Positions 23,063-48,607 of a stretch of 64,000 nt of DNA are shown piece by piece. The notes under the pieces were generated by a model. That model made no database searches. It saw only the letters and a list, made by a program, of their open reading frames with translations, and was not told the DNA's origin. The position numbers and the translations under genes are program-made. Source of the DNA: Apostichopus japonicus. Its lineage: Eukaryota > Echinodermata > Holothuroidea > Aspidochirotida > Stichopodidae. Numbering within the stretch: position 1 is the stretch's first letter; the number at the start of each line of letters is the position of its first letter. The stretch spans positions 24,752,564 to 24,816,563 of the forward strand of contig NC_092571.1 in NCBI RefSeq assembly GCF_037975245.1, in the 5' to 3' direction.

Positions 23063-26000
23063 CCCTCTCGTCTGTTTGTCAAATACTCCATCGGTTGACT
23101 GCCAACTTAAGAATTGGCATCTGTTCAATTGGTCACTGCGATGCAACCTTGAACGTGGCCTCCTTGCAAATGCCAAGTTTAAGTGTACAAGCAGTGCAGC
23201 TGTAGCTCTGAGAGTGTTATTTTCCAATTAAAAATGACAACACAGTTTACTGCACTTTTTGCGTAAGGTAACATATATCATAAGCAAAGTAATCAACTCT
23301 TTCAGTCCAGAAGTCCGTATTTGTGAATAAAAAGATTGGGGGGGGGGGGATGCTCATCAATACTTTCTAGGTCTTGTCGGTCCATACACACAAATTAAGA
23401 AGGAGCCTGAATTACATGCACGTCCAATCTCTTATGGGATTTACCTGTGTTTTATTTTCTGTCAATGATTTTTGGTTCAGGTCAATGTGTAACGAGTCAT
23501 TTCAATTTTGATCTCTCGAGTAATTACAAGTTGGCCTGTTTTGTTCGGCCTAGTCAGTGACCCAAGTATATCTACTTAGTAAACCGTGATATTTAATTAA
23601 CTTAAACTCTATTTTGTATCGGAGAATGGCTTACTTCCGTAGTATACGTTGGCTGCGTTTGTCGTTTTGGACGACACGTTCTTGAACATACCGTAAGTAT
23701 TAGGGCTATACTCAAAGTCACATTGTATTTAATCAGACTTAGAACACTCTCTTATTGGTTTTTTGTTAATTAATTAATGTTAATATGTGCGACATTAATG
23801 AATCTGATTTAATTATCAACACAACGTTGCGTACCTGGGAAACATGTTTATGTTATTAGCCTGGACATATAGGCCTTGTCAAGGTGCAAATTGGAAACTT
23901 TCATCAATGTGTATAGCTATATTATTTCAAAGTGGCTATTGTTACGACTAGTCGCAAGAATAATTCCCGACTACGCATGCGCAGTTGCTATTTTCATGAC
24001 CAGGAGTACTATTTTTACGACGAGGAGAAACAATAATTTCCGGTTAGGGTTAGGGTAAGGGTTAGGATTGAGGTTTAGGGTTATGTTTAGGGTTAGGGTT
24101 ACCCCTACTACATACGCAGTTGCTTTATTTACTTTACTGCGCTTGAATTTGCCTTTGTTGTAAGAATAGTTTATAAATAATTGTTACAACTCGTTGTAAG
24201 AATAGCCACGGCCATATTATTTACTTCATTGTTTGACTATTTTCTAGCTAATGATCTGAAGTGTTATGTGGTTCATCGTAACTATCAAAGTTTGCTCATA
24301 CGACTACCTTACTTGTCACGAGTATTGACCTCAAATATGCTAGAGAGTCATTAATGGTCACACATTCTCCAAATTCAACGAACTTTCAAAGTAATAATTC
24401 CTCACTGAAATATTTAATTGTCTAAATTATCTTCTCTCAATGTATGAATGTCTAGAAGTAACATGGAGATTTACAGAAGCGCCGGCAATGAAAGCATTTT
24501 TGAAAACTTTTAGCAATTTTTAGCATGCCGAATTTGGGGCCAATACTGATGACATTTAGCTGAGTTACCGTGTAACATTCTACATGGTGGGTTGTGTATA
24601 CTATACTTTATAAGATTGTCGTGGCTTTATGTGAAGCTCCTGAATTTATTAAAATCTTAGCCAGGAATAACTTGGCAGTGAAGGGATCTCGTCGGTACAA
24701 GTATGGGATGGACAGGAGTGTGGAGGGGAGGGGGGGGGGGTGCGTCATGAGCCAGAGAGATATGCTTAGAAGGTCAGTTACATTCATTGTAACTAGTGAG
24801 GGAAGCAAGTTGGTTATATGTTATAGGAGAAAGATGTATTTTCATGCTAGTCGAGAAAGATATCTAGTACACTACATTGCAAATCGTTCAGTGTAGTCTG
24901 CAGTGGAATTGATTATTGGTCAGACCTACAATAAATATACATTCAGAGAAACGATTACTGCCGCGGTGACAATATGAGATGGCGCATAGTGTGGTACCGA
25001 ATATAGGGACATAAAATTTTAGATTGCAGAAACAACCTATATTGATGAGCTAAGGCTATATCTTACATTAATTCTCTGTTGTTTTACTTTGCTAACCATC
25101 AGCTGTTTGGGCTCAGATAACCTTGTTAAGTCTCAGACGACGCTCAAGATCTCTTACGCGCTTCGTTCGCAATTAAAGATCACGTTTCAAAAGGAGGTTA
25201 ACCCGATCTCATTTTCAAAGAGCAGACGACGATTGTTTACGCGGGAAACGAATTTGGGAGGCAGACGGTCCCGTAACACGAGGGTGAACTTGTCAACAGA
25301 GAACGTTCTTCGTCAAGATAGGATACCAATGACCTTGTCAGATATATATACGGTGAAAGTTTGGAATTTGTTTATCATATGCCAGGACATGTAAACACCG
25401 CGTCAGACAACAACAAACCATTCTTAATCCACCGCTCCTGCCCGTCGCGGTGGAGAGATATTAATCAATTTGCGATCATAACACCACTAATATATAGTTG
25501 TTTGCTCTTTGCGTGAACTTTTCGCGATCGCTGGTTGGCTAATTGTATTGGAAATATATATATATTTTTTCGAGTTCACTTATAGGAAGGAATACAGCCA
25601 GAGGGTCTCGCGTTTCAATCAAACTGGTAATGTTGACGGCATTTTGATGGAAGAATTCCCATTCTTATCTGGTTTTGGTAGTGTGTTTCTTTCATAAAGT
25701 CTAGTATAAGCCTATACGATATTTCGAATTATCCTTTTCAGTGTGACACAATATTGCATTCTGTGTCATTCACGTTAAGCACTTGGAGGTATCTCAAACG
25801 GATTTCAGCCTTTGTTACTTTTGGAATGTAATTTGTATAGATGTCAAAATTGCCTTCTGGTGATGAACGAAAGCTTTAAAGATTATGGACAAAGTAAGCT
25901 TTGATACGGATTGAATTATAGCCTAAGCATATTAATTCAATACTGTACGTTCATCTATACTGTATCTATATAGGCTACGTTGCGAATATACAGGAGTACT

Positions 26001-26560
26001 GTACGTGGGATTTCTTTCTCAACTTAAACCGTTTTCTCAAATGCTTTAATATCCCATATAGTTTGAGAGTTTGGCGTCAACAACCGATCTGAAAGGAAGT
26101 CTTTTATACCTTACATAACACTCAAGGGATGTATTCTGAGATTATTAAAAATAAACTTCACGTATTAACGCAAAAAAATGTGTAGGCCTATAGTTATGTT
26201 TTCGTCTAAAAGAAACCGTGAGTGAGTTGAGTCAATTTATGCGCTGCGGGATTCCGGTGGCTCGGGAAATTGGGTTGTTTTTCGGATGTATTCGATAAGT
26301 CACTGTATCACATATTGGCCGTCTAGCTGATTTCGAATATGTTATTCCGTTTAACTTCATCACATTAACATGGAAACTGTCTTTTCAAATCGTTTTGATT
26401 TTGGAGGCCACTTAATTTACAACCATTATTTCTGCAAAAAATAATATCTGTTTTTCTTGATTTTAGAGTTTCTTTTATTTACAACTTACGTTCGTTCATT
26501 GAAAGAAATTCGTTTCACTAACTTGAGTAAACCAAAAGAACCAATTCACTTTCCGCGATA
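23063..26560. other. intergenic and WFDC1 upstream region; no gene recognised
   Basis: I find no supportable coding exon. The stretch contains interstitial telomere repeats at 24042-24101, a G run at 23338-23349 and another near 24727-24740. Open frames at 24594-24896 and 25089-25394 are unlike anything I know. The last few hundred bases should contain the WFDC1 promoter and 5'UTR. Confidence 0.4.
24042..24101 (+). repeat. interstitial telomeric repeat (TTAGGG)n, degenerate
   Basis: This is an array of about ten GGTTAG/TTAGGG-type hexamers with single-base variants, for example GTTAGGATTGAGG. The flanks carry a short imperfect direct duplication ('ctacgcatgcgcagttgct' at 23972-23990, 'ctacatacgcagttgct' at 24109-24125). 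TTAGGG is the usual telomere unit of deuterostomes. Confidence 0.85.
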
Positions 26561-39918
<13,358 letters not shown>

Positions 39919-40459
39919 AGACATTTTCATTTTCAAAAAACGCCGGATGAAGGATCGTTTAGAGGTTGAACACCTTTTCATGATAGCGAGGTGAGGATGT
40001 GACATGCAGAAGGAAGAAGTCAAAAGGAAAAAGATAACCCTTTTGAAAGTGCACTGTGACCTCCAAAAATTATGTCACAAAAATTCATTACAAATTTCAC
40101 TGCTGCAAACTAACTTTAAATATGCAATTTAAAGTTAGGAGTTGACAGCAATTGTGGATAGAGGTGCATGTCATATCGAATATTTATCTTGAAAGATATA
40201 CATTGGTTTGGTGTCGGAGCAGCATTTTGTGTTTGGCTCAATGCCAACTGACGATAATTTTACGGAATCCGTCGAGAAGAGTCGTAAAGAGTCACGACTC
40301 ACGTCACTGGATTGGAAAAGGAAAAGTGACTCGAATAGGTGCATCAACTTCTTTGCCTCATCGAGATAATAAAGTGACTCCAGTCCATGACTGGACACGA
40401 GACAGGAGAATCACAGGAAATGAATGAACTTGACTCGACTTATGAAATTTGAAATCAAG

Positions 40460-40640
40460 ATAGCTGAGAGTGTCTCCTCCTTTTAATAAAAGCTTAAAAC
40501 TCATCCTTATGCGACAAGCTTTCATGGACAATTTACGTATAATTTGTGTAGGAGTTCATTGATTTTTGCGCTCTGAGCACCCTTTTCTGGGTGAATATGT
40601 GTGCATTGTACATCTTTGTTATTATTGTTACTAATTACAA
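40460..40640 (+). mobile_element. decayed LINE 3' end
   Basis: The plus-strand frame gives SPPFNKSLKLILMRQAF, a degenerate match to the [21 protein letters not shown]-terminus at 7195. The 3'UTR shares 'gcgctctgag' with that copy and ends in 'ttattattgttacta'. Confidence 0.5.
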
Positions 40641-42753
40641 ATATGCTGTCAAATATTTCGCAACATAAGATGGCAATTGATCAAACTAAGATGTTTTCAA
40701 AACCAAGCTGTTTTCACCCAAAAAACCCCCCCAAAAAAACAACCTTTCTTAGGAAGTGATTAAGATGATTCTATTCCATTCTGGAAATGTTGTCACCCAG
40801 ACACGTTTGCTTTATAGCAGTCTGAATCACATGCAACAGGCAAAAAGGGTGTTTTTAATTTTTTTTAAAGTATTTTCTGCTCTTTCTTTCAATGTAAATG
40901 AACTGCATTATTATGGATTTTATATCAAGAAATATTAAAAGTTACTATGATTTACCAAAAAGTTGCTTAACAAATGAAGTCAGCAAAAAAAAAAGTTTGC
41001 AGGTTTTGTAGAATATAGTCGACACAGATTTAGGTCCAAAGAGATAATGGCATAGGAATCAATCTTGGGCAATTTGCCATCCCTTTTCTACATCTCCCCG
41101 CCCCCCCCCCCACTCCCCACAAAATATATAGAACAGAAAAATAGTTTCATAAATACTTGGATAATCGCAGAGGATTTTTGTTGAGTAAGTTCTTAACACT
41201 TTAACTCAAAGCAGAACATTTGATATCCATGTAATTTAATTGAATGTTTATTTTTTAAATTGAAAACAGTTGAAATTCATGGAAACGTTTGCTATTCCTG
41301 GTGTGACTTTACTGGTCATGGTTTAAGATTCATGCAATTTCAAACGGAACTTTATCTTTAATATTTTTGTGGTAAAACATGATATCCATATGTTGGGTTT
41401 TATCTGTTAAATTGTTATATACAAGTTTTTAAGAGGAGATCAAATCAGAGTGGTTACAAAATGTCTTGACAAGTTTTCTAGCTTTACAGGAATCTTATGT
41501 AACAGGAGAGTAAGATTTAGCATTCTTTTAGGAGGAGTGAAGTGAGAAATGTAAATACTATGTACCAAACAAATTTCTAAAGTGAAACTTTTGTTAGAAT
41601 TATTTTGCTTTAAATTTGGTTTATTTCAAGATTTATCAATTTTTAAATACACATTTGTGCTGACTGTCAAACAGTAGATTTGTAAAAAGTTAAATAATTA
41701 TTTCTGCTCTTCCTTGCTTTTAATTTCCTTTATTTTTCTAAGATTGAAATTAAATAAAAGCATGAAACTTTACTCTGGTGACTCTCACTTTAGGGTGCGA
41801 TTATTTAAATCAGTCACAGACAAAGAACATTTACGGAATAACCAGGCAAACTCATATCACCCATTAGCAATAGCCTTTGTCAAAGCAGAATGAAATGGAA
41901 ATGCCACAAATGTTATGCACAGTGGTCATTTGTAAAATTCAGTCCAGATGAGCAATTTAGTTGGGGATGCTACAAACAAGTTTTTACAAATGTAATTCTG
42001 CCTTTTTATTGTATCTCTTCCATGTTCTGTTTCTCCTCTGTTTATTTCACCACCGGGCAAGTTCTCTTTCAACTACTATGTGCTTTTAGTGCTTTCTCCT
42101 GTCGCCTTGTATTACAATGTTTTCGAGCTGAACCATAAAACTTTAGTCGGACAACTTGGAGATTTCTTTAGATAGTTGCGCGGCAAAGTTGGTTGACAAT
42201 TCATGAAGGTGGTATACTCCATATATAGTCTAAATCAAACTGCCCGAGTTTTCTCCTTCAGGAAAAGTCCCAAAAAGGAACAGGAGAACATCTTTTCGAT
42301 TTGTAATCAAACAGGACTTTTTTCTTGCTTCGATTTCAGAGTACACAAATGGCATTAAATGTGGTGTGAAAAATGTGTAAATTGAGAAAATTTTAGAAAA
42401 CTTCAGGCCTTGTTTACTACCGAGTATTACTGAGTGTTATAAGTGATGTCATTTTGGACCCTCATACCAAAAAATCTTGATGGTCATGATACCAAAAATT
42501 TGAGGTGCCATGAATGGCCAATGAGTCAGCTATCCAATGATGGGTAGGGGGATTAGCTAGTGAGAACTTCAACAAGGACTTAGGGACACCAGTACTTTGA
42601 CAATTAAGTGTGCAAGTCAATGGGTACATGATACTTTAAGATTAAGTATGGAAGTAAAGTCAACAACAGAAAACTGATTGGGAAGATAAAGTAGAAACTG
42701 ACAGAGCTGAGGAGTCATTGGCCGAAACAGATTTTGAATTCATGACCTCAGTT

Positions 42754-42990
42754 TGTATGAATGTATGTATGTATGTGTGTATGTATGTATGTATTTTAGA
42801 TCCTCCTGCAAGCAGGAACTCGCGAAGAAGCATCATTGGCTTATCAAAGCCGCAAGCTGACCGAAGTCAGTCTCTTATATTCATATTTAACGTCCATGAT
42901 TATGAATTGTCAATTGTCAACACTTCTGTAACTGGACGACATACATTAATCTTGGAGTGACTCGAACTCGGGACCTAATGATTGAAATTT
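42754..42990 (+). repeat. (TATG)n-linked dispersed repeat
   Basis: A (GTAT)n run (42757-42795) leads into 'agatcctcctgcaagcagg' containing the palindrome CCTGC-AA-GCAGG, then a unique-looking stretch ending in a box-B-like 'ggagtgactcgaactc' (reverse strand GAGTTCGAGTCACTC). It is probably a repeat linked to, or derived from, a tRNA-type SINE. The family is not known to me. Confidence 0.35.
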
Positions 42991-43455
42991 GTTATTGAAA
43001 CTTGTGAAGATGATTGTAAAGTGTATACTTATCAAAAGAGGCATGACTGAGAGTTTACTCTCTAAAGAATACTTTTGACTGTTAGATAAAAATATTGACC
43101 CATTCGTGCAATTTGTTTTAAACTGTTTGGTTTTCATTGATGGTTTTTACATTTCATATATTTTTTTTCCATAATTTTCTCAAACTACTGGAATAGACTG
43201 AAGCAGATGACTACTGTACAGTTCCATTAATCATGAGACTCTTGTTCGGTCTCGTAATTCAATGTTCTCTCCCTTTCATATTTTGTTTGAAAGAATCCAG
43301 TTAGGACCAAAATACCAGGCCCTGTCTTTTTACTATTTAATATTAAACGATGTGCAGACTACTGAACTAAACTTATAGAGACTTTGTGACATAGAAATAC
43401 AACAAGGTATTTCTCACCTTTCGTCTGTTTCCCCTGATTAGTCCATATCTCAGCG

Positions 43456-46400
43456 TCATCTGACATCACAAATCACACCTTTGATGTTGTTCCTATCGTC
43501 CAATGGAAATCCACATAATGGACATGTGTAGGCCCTGTCTGCCTTGAAGTTAGCCTGTGTTGTACCAATACAAGAAATAAATAAATAGGATTGATTGGTC
43601 AGTTTTCTGTTATCACTTGCCTACAATTTGTATCGTAAAAGCTGAATTTTCTTGAAAATACCTTGAATTTCCCAGGATGTGGGAATAAGTATGGGATGTG
43701 ATTCCTTGCAACATCATGTGGAAGGTTAACAGGAATCGATACCAACTCAGCATCCAGTTATCTTAGTGCTTGGGAGTTCCATTTCTTAGGTTAGTGGTTT
43801 AGATATCATTCTAGCTGACAATCAGTCTTTACACTTAGAGAATTTAGTGAAAACTTCCTATTAATATTTACTTAACTTGCTGTGGACAAATTGGCTCAAA
43901 TTTGGTATGCAGATAAATCTGTGGATACTGAGGGAATTAGCAGAATACCCCCACAACCAATCCTAGAAAATGCATTTTCAAATTTTTGGCAATTCCTTGT
44001 AGGATTGCCAAATTAGTTTTCAAATTAGCTGTCAGACCATACTAGGCTTCATCATCTGTTATGCAGGGTGGTAAGGCATGTGGCTAACGATAAGAAACGA
44101 GAAGTCCACAACCTAGGATTGTCCCACCTTAGAGCTAGACTGCTAACTAAATTATACGTAGCACAAAGTTACTCCAGACAAAGGTTTTATCAGGCTAGCA
44201 AAATTACGTTGATAGTGATGATGGGAATTAACCAGTTTGTTAGGAAGAACATACCTGAATACAATAAAAGCAAAATATATGCTGACATCCAATCTCCTGT
44301 GGGTTAGTAGGCCATTCCCCGCATATCGCACACTCCTCGTATAGATACTGCGCTCTTTTCGCATCACCCTTAGCTGCTGGACTCTGGCCAATCAGAATCC
44401 TTCGACGGATGTTGTTTTTCAGGCGTTGGAAGTTGACGAATGGTAGAAGGAAAAACAGAAACTCAGCAAAGCCATGCCAGAGGAGTTCACGGGTCATGAA
44501 CTCGAAGCTGACCTAAGGACGTAGAAGAAGCAATGCATGAAGAGAGTTAACAAGGAATACAAAGTTTAATCCATCATTTCAAACTATCTTCTCAGTTATC
44601 CATTGCTAATCTGATATTACAGGCTGATGGTAATATCAGATAAACAAGTTCTTCGTTTTGTCTGAATCAACTCCTCTCCCATTAACAACCATTACACCTT
44701 TGCTAACGGCGAATGACTACAATGAAAATCATAGCAAAAATCTGCTGTTCTTTAATGCCAGGATGTTTTTGGTGGGTGGGGATAGGTGGACAATGGAGGG
44801 CTCAAATAATAGAACCCAAATGAACCAACAGTCAGATGATTTGATTATCACCGAATTACCTAAAGAATCCATTTGTACAAACATTAAGGAAGCATACTCT
44901 ACTCCATCCAATCCAGTGAGACTAGCTCCTGATTTAAGAACTTCAGCACAGAAATAAATATGCAAATGACACTGGGTCTGTTCTTTCCCACTATGAAAGG
45001 GTTATGGGCTTAAATCTTTAAAGGCATTGAAGACTCGCGTACAAAGGAACGTCTCATGCCGGTAATCTGACCTAGTTTCGAATGAGGTGTAACAGAAGTC
45101 TTAGACACCACCATCAATCCCAGAAAATACACACACAGCTTGCTACCGTCGGTTATTAAACACTAGTGTACAGTCAATACATACAGCTACGGTCAATACC
45201 CACAACACAGTGTACATAGCAGCTATGGACATCTCAGGTCTAGATAAAAGATAACAAGGTATCACGTTTCATTACTGTCTGCATTTTGTTGCCATCTGAA
45301 AAAACTACACTTGCAAGCAACGGAAAGTTAACTTTTTAGATGGCAGCACGCGGTTTTGGGCGAGTCTTCAATGCCTTTAATGTAGGAATTTGGTTTAAAG
45401 ACAAGAAAAAGACAAATCATAAAAAACAGATTCTCTAAAGATACTGAATTTTTACTGTGACACTACTCTAACAAAATAGCAATATAATTTTTGCTTGCAC
45501 ATGTTTAGAGTGTTGTACACAAACTAGAGTTAGATGGCTTCACTGATCATGGGGCAGATTGATTCAAATCCTAATAAAACAAATCAGCTTGTAGATAAAC
45601 TCACTTGTCTCATGGCTTGAGGGTTCTCAAAGCGAGCCCTTATCCCAAGGGCTCTCTCCAAGATGGTTTGGAAGGTTCCTTGGCGAAGGAAAACCAAGAA
45701 ATTTATTACAGATGCAATCTTAAGAATCCTCTCCAGCCATTCGATGGCTACCCACACCTGAGAATGAGACAAAATATTGAAACATATCTAGCTGATTATC
45801 ATAATAATAATAATAATAAGCAGCTAATTTTACGAAGCTTAAGCGACCACGAATGTGAGAAAACCCGCAAGGGCTTATGGATTACAACTTACACATCGGG
45901 TGGCTTCTAATTTAACATTTTAACTCAAATTGGGAATCTATTCAATTCAGAAAGTCATTTCAGATGGGAAAAACCGTAGATTGCTCTTGGATGAAAAAAC
46001 CCACCTTACTATAACCTGGCAGGGTATCGAACCCTGAACCTCCCGATTACTAAGCCTCATTGCTTCAAATTTCACTGCCTTCATCACTTGGCGACGGCAC
46101 TGGTACAGGATTTTGATGTTCTTTTAATTTTCACAGCATTGCAATTTAAATTCCATTCAAAATGGATACTTTATCATCCTCTACCTACAGGTTTCAATTG
46201 AAAACTGAAAGAAATTGTTCTTTGTTCAGAGTTACAACAATCAAAATTGAGGTATCAGAAATGGACTCAATAGGAGCAAATGCTGCTTAAAATAATGTGA
46301 ATTCATTGAACTCCATTCCGTCAACAAACAAGAACCTGTATAGAGGCTTCATATCACTCAATCTGCTTTCGTGTTAAATGCTTACCACATCAAAAGCTTG

Positions 46401-48607
46401 GACGTTTTCTGTGAGCCTCGACAGGTCGTAGGCTCTATCCTGAAACCATCTGCAGCCAATGACTAGAACTGCATACAACCACCTCTGTCTGACAGTGAGG
46501 ACACTCCCACCTACCGCTGACCCGTACTGAAGATTGAGTAACCTTTGACCAAAGGTCGTGCTGGAATGACTGACTGAAAACTGACGAGGAGATTGAACGT
46601 AACTGCTGAGGAGCTTGAATCTTAATAAACGAGTCTTTATTCAAAGATCATGTAAGATATTGAGGATAGAACAATGCAATTGCATGTGAAGTGCATTACA
46701 GCTATGATACAGGAAACCTGGAAAAGTAATTTATGCAACTTTTAGCTTGTATATGTTAGGAAGTAGCTCTGATGACCTCCAAAGTGTTCAATAACATGTT
46801 GCATAGTAATAATTTAAGAAAAAGGAGAGACGTTCTTTCAGTCAGACAACCGCTGTAGGTCAGACGGTCCAATTTTATTTTTATTCCTTCACAGAACAAC
46901 TGTCAATTAATGCAACTTGAAGCCTCAAATAATGACCATCCTAGTGTTCAAAGTTTGGGGACATTTTTCAACATCTAATTTATTCATAAAGTTCATAAAT
47001 TATTTCAGAGGATCTTTTCTCAAATTCATATTCAGCTTACCTTCCATAAGATGAATCTTAACACGGCGTTGAGTTCTGGTTCGATAAACGAGAGGACACC
47101 TGGCTGAAGACACAAAATTATGAAATGAAGAGATTAGTATATTATACAGTAACTATGCAGTTGAGTCATCTTGTGAAGTAAGAGATACTGAACGTGTAAT
47201 CTAATTTATTTTCTCAAATTTACATATTGTTTAAATTCCACACTGTTACAGTGTCGTTGGGTCAGTACTGTGACATTTGAAATACCTGATATAATTTGAA
47301 ATGACTGACAGATTTTCAATAAAAGTTGCGACAATTTTGCAAATAAACATTTATAACTGACACATTTTGAAATAAAGGTTGCACCTTTTTGGAATTACAG
47401 ACACATTTTGAAATAGGCAAAAATTTTGAAAAGCAAACTATGTTTATTTTTCTTAGCTGTTTAGTGGAATTGTTCTTTATAAAGATCTCTGTCATATAAA
47501 CTAAAATGTTATATAAACTAATATGTTGCCTTTGAGTGGATATGAAGTCATTACTGCTCTCACCTGAAAGAACTGAAATACATTGTTGACCTGAGCTTTA
47601 ACGAGATGATGGATTTCATCGTCAAGTTGGTGAGAATCAAGCTAAAGGAAATGAAAAAGAGTAAGAGAAAATGGATGAATATGGCAAAATATGAATATTA
47701 TGATGGTATACAGTAAAGTCATGGTAGTAAGGGCTTTAATATTCTTTTAAATGATAGAAGTAATGATGACCTCACTGATTTTGCTCAGTGGTTTAGTTCT
47801 ATCCTTCAGCAATGTAATTTCATTGATGGTTTGAACATATTTCGCCAGAAATAGAAGAAATTTATTATTAAAGGTAGGGAGTGAAACCGCTTGCAGCAAG
47901 AAAATATTTCCCTAACTTCATGCATGTGTTTACTCTCATAATTATCCTAAATGGGTGGATTCGACCAAGAAAGTGTCTCAAAATACAAAACTGATGGTTT
48001 CCTTATTTCACTGTAACAATTTTATTGGTGTCCATTAAATTTAAGGCTTTGTACTTAAATTGTAGATTTGAATTTGAAATGTGGTTACAACTTGACTTAC
48101 AACTTGACCAACTACAGTGTCTATCAGTGCAGCTACATATGTATAACACATAACAAGAATTAGGAGTACACACAAAGTTACTGTAACCTACTCCACCAAA
48201 CTAGTTAGTAAGACTCTGAGTAGGAACACCAATTGCAAATAAACATTGAAAGAACAGCCTAGACATGGCATTCAAGAAAGCTGAATTAAACCCTACATCA
48301 TTTTTAACCTAGTTTACTTCACAGATGATAATCTTCAGGGTTTCTAAATAAATTTGCTGATCGTAAGACCACTAATATAGCCTGGGCCTACTTGGTCAAA
48401 TCAGTGGAACTCACGCCGGTAACATTAGGGCTAGTATTATTGTAGTACTACTAGTAGGCAAAAGGACGTATGCCGTAGACTTAGTACTACTACTAGCCTA
48501 GCCTACGTATGCTTGACATTATATGCTTGACATTTTGCTTAGGCTACCTGGTTTACTCTCAAAACCGGTTGATTTTGAATGTCTGTGTTGGGTTGCGTTG
48601 CTGACAT
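43456..48607 (-). CDS. PEX2: PEX2, peroxisome biogenesis factor 2 (RING E3 ligase subunit), 7 coding exons
   Basis: Exons on the minus strand are 48607-48548, 47641-47564, 47103-47041, 46526-46386, 45757-45605, 44512-44255 and 43554-43456. All introns are GT-AG and all exons end in phase 0, so every junction falls between codons. The 852 nt give 283 residues plus TGA (human is 305). PEX2 with PEX10 and PEX12 forms the peroxisomal-membrane ubiquitin ligase and channel that monoubiquitinates and recycles PEX5. Family landmarks are VLRVNQLD, PGVLSFIEPELNAVLRF, RWFQDRAYDL, INFLVFLRQG and TRELLWHGFAEFLFFLLP. The C-terminal C3HC4 RING is complete: C226, C229, C241, H243, C246, C249, C262 and C265, with CGEWPTNP and GCQHIFC. 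The hydrophobic stretches fit membrane segments. It is convergent with WFDC1. Confidence 0.97.
45960..46105 (-). mobile_element. tRNA-derived SINE head with intact box B, in PEX2 intron 4
   Basis: Read on the minus strand, this contains a near-perfect RNA polymerase III box B (GGTTCGATACC, plus-strand 46023-46033) inside a tRNA-like T-arm (CAGGGTTCGATACCCTG). Upstream is a tRNA-like body of the right length ('gaggcttagtaatcgggag'). Downstream is a non-tRNA segment with T6. Box A is degenerate. It is too irregular for a functional tRNA and best fits a SINE. Confidence 0.6.
47700..48000 (+). repeat. unclassified dispersed repeat, copy B, in PEX2 intron 1
   Basis: This is homologous over about 300 bp to 13868-14172 in the same orientation. 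Two copies in 64 kb suggest a genome-wide family. Confidence 0.6.

Larger units (their letters stand above)
39919..43455. other. convergent intergenic region between WFDC1 and PEX2
   Basis: The 3' ends of WFDC1 (plus) and PEX2 (minus) face each other across 3.5 kb. The region contains the WFDC1 3'UTR of unknown length, a LINE 3' fragment (40460-40640), a C13-type homopolymer near 41100 and a (TATG)n-linked repeat (42754-42990). I recognise no other gene. Confidence 0.5.

Noticed and set aside
46435-46644. Minus-strand open frame with a Cys-x2-His-like 'CPHC' motif
   Set aside because: It is a shifted frame over PEX2 exon 4 and its upstream intron; the PEX2 frame explains the exon.
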